Shown here: positions 1 to 6,878 of the stretch, in pieces | Layout of the letters: the number at the start of each line of letters is the position of its first letter | Position numbering within the stretch: position 1 is the stretch's first letter | NCBI GenBank assembly: GCA_938040985.1 | Contig: CALHZD010000150.1 | Coordinates: forward strand, 1-15,227 | Direction: 5' to 3' | Length of the DNA stretch: 15,227 nucleotides | Source of the DNA: an uncultured Propionivibrio sp. | GTDB lineage: Bacteria; Pseudomonadota; Gammaproteobacteria; Burkholderiales; Rhodocyclaceae | The notes under the pieces: model-generated | Database searches by the model: none | What the model saw: the letters and a program-made list of their open reading frames with translations, nothing else | What the model was told of the DNA's origin: nothing | Program-made: the position numbers and the translations under genes

Positions 1-84
1 GAGGCAAAGAAAGTCAGCGGGGCGCGCTGCCGCTCAGCGCAACGGCATCAAGAGAAGTTTCGTGGGTGGAAGTCAGCGTGCAGG
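1..84 (-). repeat. Long repeat module, copy 1 (partial, cut by window start)
   Basis: This segment is the reverse complement of sequence at 11550-11612 and 15142-15227. It carries half of an inverted repeat (CAAAGAAAGTCAGC, 5-18), whose partner arm lies outside the window; the whole inverted repeat is visible at 11596-11629. The module is joined directly to the 39-nt array through an AT-rich link (about 92-113). I see no coding potential. Similar CTTTCTTTG-type inverted repeats are scattered in many beta- and gammaproteobacterial genomes, so this is probably a dispersed non-coding repeat. Its function is unknown. Confidence 0.75.
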
Positions 85-730
85 CTGTGGCGGTTCTTAT
101 TTTTTAGTTTTAGGGCACCTGCCCGCTAGCCCGCGTATTTAGGGCGTCTCCGAGGGGGTGCCCGGAGCGCCCTTATTTACCTGCATTTCCGGGCATGCGC
201 CCTGAAGTCCTTTACCTACGGGCGTTACAGAAGGGCTGCCCACTAGCCCGCGTATTTAGGGCGTTTCAGAGTAGGCGCCCCGGAACCCTTATAAATAGGG
301 AATTTTAGAGAGGGTGTCCTGAAGTCCTTTATCCACGAGCGTTTCAGAAAGGCTGCCCGCGAGCCCCCGTATTTAGGGCATCTCAGAGAAGTGCGCCCGC
401 AAGTTCTTTATTTACGGGTATCTCCAAGGGGAATGCCCTGAAGCCCTTGTATTTAGGGCATCTTAGAGGAGGCGCCCTAAAACCATTATAAATAGGGCGC
501 TTGCGGGTAGGGTGCTCTGAAACGCCCTATCCACATGGGTTCCGGAGCGCCTTAAAAGCCCCTTGCCCTGTGGGAGAGAGGTTTGGGGAGAGGGCAAATA
601 AAGGGCTACCCGGAAATCCTTTATCCACGCGGGCTTCAGAGGATTGGTTGGGCACAGTGTTCTTGTTTATGTTTTCTGATGTCCTGAAGCCCTTGTATTT
701 AGGGCGCTTCAGAGTGTTTTATGTTTTCTA
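85..730 (-). repeat. Degenerate array of ~39-nt palindromic units (array 1, reversed)
   Basis: About 14 diverged units follow one another with a spacing of 37-41 nt, most often exactly 39. Anchor positions of the GGG in successive cores run 259, 298, 337, 376, 415, 456 and 495. Each unit has a short palindromic core of type A (CCCTTATAAATAGGG, 287-300), type B (GCCCGCGTATTTAGGGC, as at 128-144 and 246-262) or type C (TTTATCCACG, 328-337). GC-rich linkers such as TTTCAGAG separate the cores. The orientation is opposite to every other array in the window. The AT-rich terminal motif (about 92-113) recurs in weaker form at about 661-677 and 716-729. No gene, tRNA or conserved RNA is visible in 1-785. 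Function is unknown. Confidence 0.8.
561..594 (-). repeat. GTGGGAGAG-type sub-repeat inside array 1
   Basis: A purine-rich block (CCCTGTGGGAGAGAGG at 566-581, then TTTGGGGAGAGGG) interrupts the 39-nt periodicity. It is an inverted, roughly 80% similar copy of 8701-8733, and both copies follow a type C unit at an equivalent place in their arrays. Related GTGGGAGAGG...GGAGAGGG strings are common intergenic repeats in proteobacteria. Confidence 0.6.
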
Positions 731-785
731 GTCTGTTTGTAAGGATTTCGGAACAGGTGTTCCACAAGCTTAAATAGCGGCTCGA

Positions 786-866
786 CTTTGCCAAAAGACA
801 AGGCGGCGAGCCGCTGACAGTACGAGTAGTACGGCGAGGCAAAGCCAACGCGGTATTTTGGCAAAG
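786..866 (+). repeat. 81-bp inverted-repeat element (MITE/REP-like), copy 1
   Basis: Perfect 11-bp terminal inverted repeats, CTTTGCCAAAA (786-796) and TTTTGGCAAAG (856-866), bound the element. The interior has further symmetry around GACAGTAC and GTAC. A second copy in the opposite orientation lies at 11083-11162. The element sits 14 bp past the yraN stop codon, so it should be transcribed as a hairpin at the 3' end of the yraN mRNA. It has no coding capacity, so a non-autonomous mobile or REP-type element is likely. No flanking target-site duplication is obvious. Confidence 0.7.
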
Positions 867-880
867 AAAGACGCCAACGA

Positions 881-1276
881 TCAGCTGGCATCCACCGCGT
901 TGCGCACCCAGTCGATGTGTTCGCCGTCGATCAGTACGCAATCGATGCGGCAGGCGGCGTCAGGCCGCTTTTCACTGGCCAGATAGTGGCGGGCGGCGAG
1001 AATGATGCGCCGCTGCTTGGCGGCGGTGATGCTGGCGGCGGCGCCGCCGAAACGGCGGCTTTGGCGCTGGCGGACTTCGACGAAGACCAGCGCGTCGCCG
1101 TCGCGACAGATGAGGTCGATTTCTCCGCCGCGGCAGTGGTAATTGCGCGCGATGACGCGCAAGCCCTGGCGGGTAAGGAATACGGCGGCGGCCTGCTCGG
1201 CGCGCCGACCTTTATCGACGCTCTTCTCGGCCGCAGTGTCGCGGGGCGTGGGATTGGTGCTATTGTTATCGCGCAT
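881..1276 (-). CDS. yraN: YraN/UPF0102 family nuclease-fold protein
   Basis: The product is 131 residues, close to the roughly 120 usual for the family. The family resembles Holliday-junction resolvase and restriction-endonuclease folds, but its cellular role is not firmly established. Visible signatures are the N-terminal KGRRAEQ segment, GGEIDLI (residues 50-56) and FVEVRQR (65-71). Together they give the D/E-x-K/R-like acidic core typical of this superfamily. The ATG at 1276 is the only sensible start, because the conserved region begins soon after it and no in-frame ATG precedes it. No Shine-Dalgarno sequence is visible. The gene is divergent from rsmI with only 24 bp between starts, a pair often found adjacent in proteobacteria. 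Downstream lie the 81-bp inverted-repeat element and array 1. Confidence 0.92.
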   Translation of the reverse strand: MRDNNSTNPTPRDTAAEKSVDKGRRAEQAAAVFLTRQGLRVIARNYHCRGGEIDLICRDGDALVFVEVRQRQSRRFGGAAASITAAKQRRIILAARHYLASEKRPDAACRIDCVLIDGEHIDWVRNAVDAS

Positions 1277-1300
1277 TGCACGGTGGCTGCGAACAACGAA

Positions 1301-2221
1301 ATGGTCATGACGGAAAATTCGCCTGCATTATATGTAGTCCCGACCCCGCTGGGGAATCTCGGGGACATGACGCAGCGCGCTATCGAGGTGCTGCGCAGCG
1401 TGCCGTGGGTGGCGGCCGAGGATACGCGGCACAGTGCGCCGTTGCTCCGGCATTTCGGCGTGACCGCGCGGCTGCTGGCGGCGCACGAGCACAACGAGGA
1501 GGCCGCGGCGCAGCAGATTATCGCCCGTCTGGCGGCGGGCGAATCGGTGGCTTTGGTGAGCGATGCGGGGACGCCCGCCGTTTCCGATCCGGGCGCGCGG
1601 CTGGTGGCGCGTGTGCGCGCCGCAGGGTTCCGTGTGGTGCCGCTGCCGGGCGCGTGCGCGGCGGTTACGGCGTTGTCTGCGGCGGGGATAGAGGCGCCGC
1701 ATTTTCTGTTCTACGGATTTCTGCCGGCCAAAGCGGCGCAGCGCGAGCGCGCATTGCGCGAGCTGGCCGGTCTGCCCTTCGCGCTGGTGTTTTATGAAGC
1801 GCCGCATCGCATTCTCGCCTCGGTCGCCGCACTGGCGCAGGCGTTGGGCGGCCGGCGGACGCTGGTGATCGCCCGCGAACTGACCAAGGTGTTCGAGACG
1901 ATCCATGTCGGCCCGCTGGCAGATGGCCTGGCCTGGCTGGAGGCCGATCCCGACCGGCAGCGGGGCGAGTTCGTCCTCATCGTTTCCGGCGCCCCCGCCA
2001 GTGATGGCGACGATGAGGAAGGCGCGCGCGTGCTGCGCCTGTTGCTGGCCGACGGGCTGCCGGTCAGGCAGGCCGTCGATCTGGCGCGCGCGATCACCGG
2101 CGCGGGCAGGAAAACGCTGTACGGCCTGGCCTTGTCGATGGCGCAAGCCAAGGACTCGCCGGTCGAAGCCGAAACTGAAACCGAATCCGAATCCGAATCC
2201 GGCGAGCCGGATGGCCGGTGA
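1301..2221 (+). CDS. rsmI: 16S rRNA (cytidine(1402)-2'-O)-methyltransferase RsmI
   Basis: RsmI uses S-adenosylmethionine to 2'-O-methylate C1402 in the 16S rRNA decoding centre. The 306-residue product shows the tetrapyrrole-methylase-like family motifs in order: VVPTPLGNLGDMT (12-24), AAEDTR (38-43), SDAGTPAVSDPGA (87-99), PLPGACAAVTALSAAG (114-129), YEAPHR (165-170) and ARELTK (191-196). ATG at 1301 or 1307 are equally plausible starts, since neither has a clear ribosome-binding site. An upstream extension of the frame runs antisense through yraN and is rejected. The C-terminus is slightly longer than in E. coli and ends in an acidic Glu/Thr/Ser tail encoded by hexanucleotide repeats. pyrC follows after 31 bp and may be co-transcribed. 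Confidence 0.95.
   Translation: MVMTENSPALYVVPTPLGNLGDMTQRAIEVLRSVPWVAAEDTRHSAPLLRHFGVTARLLAAHEHNEEAAAQQIIARLAAGESVALVSDAGTPAVSDPGARLVARVRAAGFRVVPLPGACAAVTALSAAGIEAPHFLFYGFLPAKAAQRERALRELAGLPFALVFYEAPHRILASVAALAQALGGRRTLVIARELTKVFETIHVGPLADGLAWLEADPDRQRGEFVLIVSGAPASDGDDEEGARVLRLLLADGLPVRQAVDLARAITGAGRKTLYGLALSMAQAKDSPVEAETETESESESGEPDGR
2171..2200 (+). repeat. Hexanucleotide tandem repeat in the rsmI 3' end
   Basis: Five consecutive 6-bp units (GAAACT, GAAACC, then three GAATCC) encode alternating Glu-Thr and Glu-Ser. The unit is a multiple of three, so slippage would change tail length by two residues without shifting the frame. Confidence 0.85.
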
Positions 2222-2252
2222 ATTCTACCCACACTGAAAGGACGCTCAAGCC

Positions 2253-3299
2253 ATGCAAATCACCCTGACCCGACCTGACGACTGGCATTTGCACCTGCGT
2301 GACGGCGAGGCGCTGAAAGCCGTGCTGCCGCATAGCGCGCGCCAGTTTGCCCGCGCCATCATCATGCCCAACCTGAAACCGCCGGTGACGACGGTCGATG
2401 CGGCGGCGGCGTATCGCCGGCGCATTCTGGCCGCCCTGTCGTCGGGCAGCGCGGCTGGCAGTGGGTTCACGCCGCTGATGACGCTGTACCTGACGGATCA
2501 CACGTCGGCGGACGAAATCCGCAAAGCCGCCGACAGCGGTTTCGTGCATGCCGTCAAGTTGTATCCGGCCGGCGCGACGACCAATTCCGACGCCGGCGTC
2601 ACCGACCTCGCTAAGTGCGATGCGGCGCTGGCCGAGATGGAAAAAATCGGTATGCCGCTGCTGATGCACGGTGAAGTGACCGATCCGGCGATCGACCTCT
2701 TTGACCGCGAAAGCGTGTTCATCGAGCGGGTGCTGCAACCGCTGCTCCAGCGTCACCCGGGTTTGCGCGTGGTCTTTGAGCACATCACGACCGAGGAGGC
2801 CGCCGAGTTTGTCGAAGCGGCGGAAGACAATGTGGCCGCGACGATCACCGCGCATCATCTGCTGTACAACCGCAATGCCATTTTTCTCGGCGGCGTGCGG
2901 CCGCACTATTATTGCCTGCCCGTGCTCAAGCGCGAGCGGCACCGCGCGGCGCTGGTCAAGGCGGCGACTTCCGGCAGCCGGAAATTTTTTCTCGGCACCG
3001 ACTCCGCGCCGCATGCCCGCCACGCCAAGGAGACGGCCTGCGGCTGCGCCGGGTGTTATACGGCGCTGGCGGCGGTTGCGCTGTATGCGGAGGCTTTCGA
3101 GGCGGCGGGCGCGCTCGATCGGCTGGAGGCGTTCGCCAGCTTTAATGGCCCGGATTTTTACCGGTTGCCGCGCAATACCGGGCGGATTACGCTAGCGCGC
3201 GCCGAATGGCAAATGCCGGCGGAACTGGCTTACGGTTGCGAGGAAAAACTCGTTCCCCTGCGCGCCGGTGAGGCGGTGCACTGGCGACTGGCGGAGTAA
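2253..3299 (+). CDS. pyrC: Dihydroorotase, class II (PyrC)
   Basis: PyrC catalyses the reversible cyclisation of N-carbamoyl-L-aspartate to dihydroorotate, the third step of de novo pyrimidine synthesis, in the cytosol. The 348 residues match the E. coli enzyme in length and in the positions of the di-zinc ligands: HLH (His12, His14), the carboxylated lysine in AVKLYPAG (Lys102), LMHGEV (His139), FEHITT (His177) and LGTDSAPH (Asp250). The ATG at 2253 has GAAAGGA at 2236-2242, 10 nt upstream, and begins at the canonical family N-terminus. The gene is 31 bp downstream of rsmI. A strong hairpin without a T-tract follows the stop. Confidence 0.97.
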   Translation: MQITLTRPDDWHLHLRDGEALKAVLPHSARQFARAIIMPNLKPPVTTVDAAAAYRRRILAALSSGSAAGSGFTPLMTLYLTDHTSADEIRKAADSGFVHAVKLYPAGATTNSDAGVTDLAKCDAALAEMEKIGMPLLMHGEVTDPAIDLFDRESVFIERVLQPLLQRHPGLRVVFEHITTEEAAEFVEAAEDNVAATITAHHLLYNRNAIFLGGVRPHYYCLPVLKRERHRAALVKAATSGSRKFFLGTDSAPHARHAKETACGCAGCYTALAAVALYAEAFEAAGALDRLEAFASFNGPDFYRLPRNTGRITLARAEWQMPAELAYGCEEKLVPLRAGEAVHWRLAE

Positions 3300-3314
3300 C
3301 CTGGCGGAATCAAC

Positions 3315-3345
3315 GGCTACCGGTTTGTGGGCGCAAACCGGTGCC
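3315..3345 (+). other. Strong hairpin downstream of pyrC, no T-tract
   Basis: A perfect 9-bp stem, ACCGGTTTG (3319-3327) with CAAACCGGT (3334-3342), encloses a 6-nt loop and extends by three GC pairs around one bulged base. No run of T follows on the plus strand, so it is not a standard intrinsic terminator. It could protect the pyrC mRNA 3' end or act as a Rho-assisted end. Confidence 0.5.
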
Positions 3346-3476
3346 GCCCGCGTGTTCGCCCTGTTGCCCTGAAAGCCGGCTACGGCGCATCCCTGGAAGC
3401 GGGTGTCATTTAACGCCATTTAACAATTCGTAATTCATTATCAATATGCCGCAATATTTTCCGTATTGTCCACCTC

Positions 3477-3482
3477 TATAAT
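3477..3482 (+). promoter_or_regulatory. Candidate -10 box for the macAB operon
   Basis: A perfect TATAAT lies in the AT-rich gap 47 bp before the macA start. No good -35 hexamer sits at 16-18 bp upstream (only ATATTT-like sequence), so an activator may be needed, or this is a chance match. The macA ribosome-binding site AGAGGGA is at 3513-3519. Confidence 0.35.
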
Positions 3483-3528
3483 TGCCCGTCGATCAAATGG
3501 CATAAAAACGGTAGAGGGATAGTGTTTC

Positions 3529-4854
3529 ATGAGCGAAAAGACAGACGACAAGGCAAACGAAAAAGCAGACGAGAAAAACCAGAAAAATGGCGGTGGCGGC
3601 GGCAGTGGGCTCAGTAGAATCCATCGCGTTATTTTTAGCAAGTTCGGGCGCGGCGCGCGCGTTGTGCTGGTCGTATTGCTGCTTGTTGCCGGGTACGGTG
3701 CTTACGCCTGGTATGCCGCCGGAAAATCCGCCAGTGAAACACCCAAGCACATTACCGCCGTCGTCAGCCGTGGCGACATTACCCGTTCCGTCCTTGCCAG
3801 CGGTGCGCTACAGGCCTTTAAGTCGGTCAAGGTCGGTGCGCAGGTCTCGGGAAAAATCAGCGCGCTCTACGTCAATATCGGCGATCGCGTCAAGGCGGGC
3901 GACCCGATTGCCGATATCGATGCCAGCACGCAGCAAAATGCGCGCGACAGCGCGGCGGCAGAGCTGGCATCGAGCAAGGCGGCGCTGCTAACCGCGCAGG
4001 CCAAGCTGGAGGAGGCGCGGCAGCGTCACGATCGACAAAAAACGCTGGTTGACAAGGGCGCGGCGGCGCGCGAGACGCTGGAATCGGCCGTTGCCGCGCT
4101 GAAGTCGGCAAAAAGCGCGGTGGCCCAGGCGCGCGCGGATATCCAGAAAAGCCAGCTGAGCCTGGACAATGCCGGCGTAACGCTTGGCTATACGCGCGTG
4201 ACCGCACCCATGGATGGCGTGGTCGTTTCCGTCGCGGTCGAAAAGGGGCAGACGGTCAACGCCGTGCAGGACAGCCCGACGCTGGTCACCATTGCACAGA
4301 CGGACACCATGACGGTGAAGGCGGAAATCGCCGAGGCGGATGTCAGCGAACTCAAGCCCGGCATGGCTGCCTATTTCACCCTGCTCGGCGCCGATAAAAA
4401 ACGTTATGAGGGCGTTCTCGAATCGATCGATCCGGCGCCTCTTGCCACATCCAACAGCACGACGGCGACTTCTGCGGCGACGACTTCTTCTAATACGGAG
4501 ACGGCTGTTTACTATTACGGAAAAATGGATGTGCCCAACCCGGAAGGCAAGCTGCGTATCGGGATGACCGCCAATATGGTCATTACCGTCGGCGAGGCGA
4601 AGAATGTCCTGATCGTGCCGATGACGGCATTGCAAGCGCGCAAGGAAGGGAAGGGGGAAGAAGTCCTGGTGGCGGAGCATGGCAAAACCCGCACGCAGCC
4701 CGTGAAAACCGGCCTGGAAGACGGCGTCAATGTGGAAATTCTTGAAGGTCTGAACGAGGGTGAGGAAGTCGTCGTCAGCACGGCCGTGAGCGGTGCGGGC
4801 AGCCTGATCGTTGGCGGTCCGGGCGGCCCGGGCGGCCCGGGAGGCCCGTTCTGA
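3529..4854 (+). CDS. macA: MacA-like periplasmic adaptor of a tripartite ABC efflux pump
   Basis: This 441-residue membrane fusion protein links the inner-membrane ABC transporter MacB to an outer membrane channel. In order: a Lys/Asp/Glu-rich cytoplasmic tail with a glycine run (1-43), one membrane anchor (about 44-64), a first lipoyl half (about 96-131), an alpha-helical coiled-coil hairpin (about 134-214), a second lipoyl half with YTRVTAPMDGVVVS (221-234), beta-barrel and membrane-proximal domains, and a (GGP)4-F tail (429-441). A Ser/Thr-rich insertion is at about 307-325. The ATG at 3529 has AGAGGGA 9 nt upstream. The stop overlaps the macB start by one base (TGATG). Family and context support MacA well, but the substrate cannot be inferred. 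The hydrophilic N-terminal tail is longer than usual. Confidence 0.92.
   Translation: MSEKTDDKANEKADEKNQKNGGGGGSGLSRIHRVIFSKFGRGARVVLVVLLLVAGYGAYAWYAAGKSASETPKHITAVVSRGDITRSVLASGALQAFKSVKVGAQVSGKISALYVNIGDRVKAGDPIADIDASTQQNARDSAAAELASSKAALLTAQAKLEEARQRHDRQKTLVDKGAAARETLESAVAALKSAKSAVAQARADIQKSQLSLDNAGVTLGYTRVTAPMDGVVVSVAVEKGQTVNAVQDSPTLVTIAQTDTMTVKAEIAEADVSELKPGMAAYFTLLGADKKRYEGVLESIDPAPLATSNSTTATSAATTSSNTETAVYYYGKMDVPNPEGKLRIGMTANMVITVGEAKNVLIVPMTALQARKEGKGEEVLVAEHGKTRTQPVKTGLEDGVNVEILEGLNEGEEVVVSTAVSGAGSLIVGGPGGPGGPGGPF
4813..4848 (+). repeat. Four 9-bp repeats encoding GGP x4, carrying the macB ribosome-binding site
   Basis: Four 9-bp units (GGCGGTCCG, two GGCGGCCCG, GGAGGCCCG) encode Gly-Gly-Pro four times. 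Only the last unit uses GGA, which creates GGGAGG at 4839-4844, nine bases before the macB ATG. This is a suitable Shine-Dalgarno site inside the macA coding sequence. Confidence 0.75.
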
Positions 4855-6797
4855 TGGCGTCTCCGCTCATCCGCGTCCGTGGCCTTTTCCGGCGTTTCCC
4901 CAGCGGCGATCAGGATATTACCGTTCTCAAAAACATTAATCTCGATATCGAGGCGGGGGAAATGGTCGCCATCATCGGCCAGTCCGGCTCAGGCAAATCG
5001 ACCCTGATGAATATCCTGGGTTGCCTGGATCGCCCCAGTGAAGGCGAATACCTCATCAACGGTCAGAATACGGCCGATATCGACCCAGCGGCGCGCGCCA
5101 GACTGCGCCGGGAAAATATCGGCTTCATTTTCCAGCGTTATCACCTGCTCAGTGACCTGAATGCCTGGGAAAATGTCGCCATTCCCGGCGTTTATGCGGG
5201 CATCGGCGCCGAAACGCGCAGCGCGCGCGCCAAAAAGCTGCTTTCCCGCCTGGGTCTGGCAGATCGTCTGGAACATAAACCCAACCAGCTTTCCGGCGGC
5301 CAGCAGCAGCGGGTTTCCATTGCCCGCGCCCTGATGAATGGCGGACAGATCATTTTCGCCGACGAACCGACGGGCGCGCTGGACAGCCGCAGCGGCGAGG
5401 ACGTGATGCGGATCCTGAGCGAACTACATGACGAAGGTCATACCATTATTCTCGTCACGCATGACCGTGATATTGCCGCACATGCCGAACGGATCATTGA
5501 AATCCATGACGGCGAGATTATCAGCGACCATCGCCGGTCGCCGTCGCCGCATCATGCACGTCGCCAAGCCTCTGCCTTGCAGCTGCAGGGCAGCCGGTTT
5601 GGCGCCGGCCGCCTGCTTTCCGCCGTGAGTATGGCCTGGCGCGCCATCCGCGGGCACAAACTGCGTGCCTTTCTGACCATGCTCGGCATTATCATCGGCA
5701 TTGCTTCTGTGGTGAGTGTGGTGGCGCTGGGCCAGGGGGCGCAACAGCAGGTGCTGGAGAACATCAGCGATCTGGGTTCCAATACGATTCAGGTTTTCCC
5801 GGGGTCTTTTGGTGATCGCCGTTCTGCGCGCATCCGCACCCTCATCCCGGCGGATGCTGAAATTCTCGCCCAGCAAAATTTCATCGATAGCGCGACGCCT
5901 ACGGTTAACGCCAGCCCCACGGTACGCTATGCCGGTAAAGATTTGACTGGCCAGTTGACTGGCGTCGGCGAGCAATATTTTCAGGTGCAGAACATCCCCA
6001 TGTTGAGCGGGCGTGTTTTCAGCAAACAGGATGTGGATGATTATGCCGCTGTTGCCATCCTCGACCAGGCTGGCGAAAAAAACCTGTTTGGCGAGGAAAG
6101 CGCGCTGGGCAAAATCGTCTTGCTTAACAATGTGCCGGTGCGGATCGTCGGCGTTGCCAACACTGAAAAACAAGCGCATCTGAGCAACAGCAACAACATT
6201 AATGTCTTTATGCCCTATACGTCGACGATGAACCGCCTGCTGGGGCGCACCTACGTTTCCAGCATTACATTGCGCATCAGTGATGGTATCGACACGGCGG
6301 TGGCTGAAGATGCCATTACCCGCATTTTGACGCGGCGTCATGGCAGCAAGGACTTTACGTTGTTCAACAGCGACAGCCTGCGCAAAGCCATTACCCAGAC
6401 GACCCAGGTTCTGACGCTGCTCATTTCCACGATTGCCGCGATTGCGCTCGTGGTCGGCGGCATCGGCGTGATGAACATCATGCTGGTTTCAGTGACAGAG
6501 CGCACGCGTGAAATCGGCATCCGCATGGCCATCGGCGCACGGCAGGGCGACATCATGATGCAGTTCCTGGTCGAAGCGCTCATGCTCTGCCTGCTCGGCG
6601 GCGCGTTTGGCATCGGCCTGGCCTATGGGCTTGGCTGGATCCTCAATAAGGCCAGTACCGAGTTCAAGTTGATTTATTCCGCCGCTTCCATTGTTGCCGC
6701 TTTTTTATGTGCCAGCGGCATCGGCATGATTTTTGGATTTTTACCGGCGCGCAATGCGGCTCGTCTCGATCCGGTCGAGGCGCTCAGCCGGGAGTAG
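4854..6797 (+). CDS. macB: MacB-like ABC transporter, fused ATPase and permease
   Basis: MacB is a homodimeric inner-membrane ABC protein that drives export by mechanotransmission with its adaptor. The 647 residues are the usual length. The N-terminal nucleotide-binding domain has Walker A GQSGSGKST (42-50), Q-loop FQRYHLL (93-99), signature LSGGQ (146-150), Walker B IIFADEPTG (166-174, catalytic Glu171) and switch His203. The permease part has membrane helix 1 (about 270-292), a large periplasmic domain, then helices at about 519-545, 571-595 and 606-630, ending in the conserved PARNAARLDPVEALSRE. Translation is probably coupled to macA through the one-base overlap. The outer membrane component follows after 81 bp. 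It could serve macrolide, peptide, siderophore or lipid export; the sequence does not decide. Confidence 0.95.
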   Translation: MASPLIRVRGLFRRFPSGDQDITVLKNINLDIEAGEMVAIIGQSGSGKSTLMNILGCLDRPSEGEYLINGQNTADIDPAARARLRRENIGFIFQRYHLLSDLNAWENVAIPGVYAGIGAETRSARAKKLLSRLGLADRLEHKPNQLSGGQQQRVSIARALMNGGQIIFADEPTGALDSRSGEDVMRILSELHDEGHTIILVTHDRDIAAHAERIIEIHDGEIISDHRRSPSPHHARRQASALQLQGSRFGAGRLLSAVSMAWRAIRGHKLRAFLTMLGIIIGIASVVSVVALGQGAQQQVLENISDLGSNTIQVFPGSFGDRRSARIRTLIPADAEILAQQNFIDSATPTVNASPTVRYAGKDLTGQLTGVGEQYFQVQNIPMLSGRVFSKQDVDDYAAVAILDQAGEKNLFGEESALGKIVLLNNVPVRIVGVANTEKQAHLSNSNNINVFMPYTSTMNRLLGRTYVSSITLRISDGIDTAVAEDAITRILTRRHGSKDFTLFNSDSLRKAITQTTQVLTLLISTIAAIALVVGGIGVMNIMLVSVTERTREIGIRMAIGARQGDIMMQFLVEALMLCLLGGAFGIGLAYGLGWILNKASTEFKLIYSAASIVAAFLCASGIGMIFGFLPARNAARLDPVEALSRE

Positions 6798-6878
6798 GCG
6801 CATGCATGGTGACAGGAAAATGACAGGGAAAATCATAACGTCGAAATGGCCGGAAGCGGCGCGGATTGGGGATTTGCC

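Noticed and set aside
85..730. CRISPR-like array
   Set aside because: Spacing near 39 nt looks periodic, but the conserved parts are diverged and short, the intervening sequence is itself repeated between units, and no cas gene is near.
501..731. 76-codon plus-strand frame in array 1
   Set aside because: It is made of the 39-nt units, has no ribosome-binding site, and its openness is explained by the repeat length.
917..1300. Extended N-terminus of rsmI through the yraN region
   Set aside because: This stretch is antisense to yraN, which has clear family motifs; RsmI homology begins only after about 1325.
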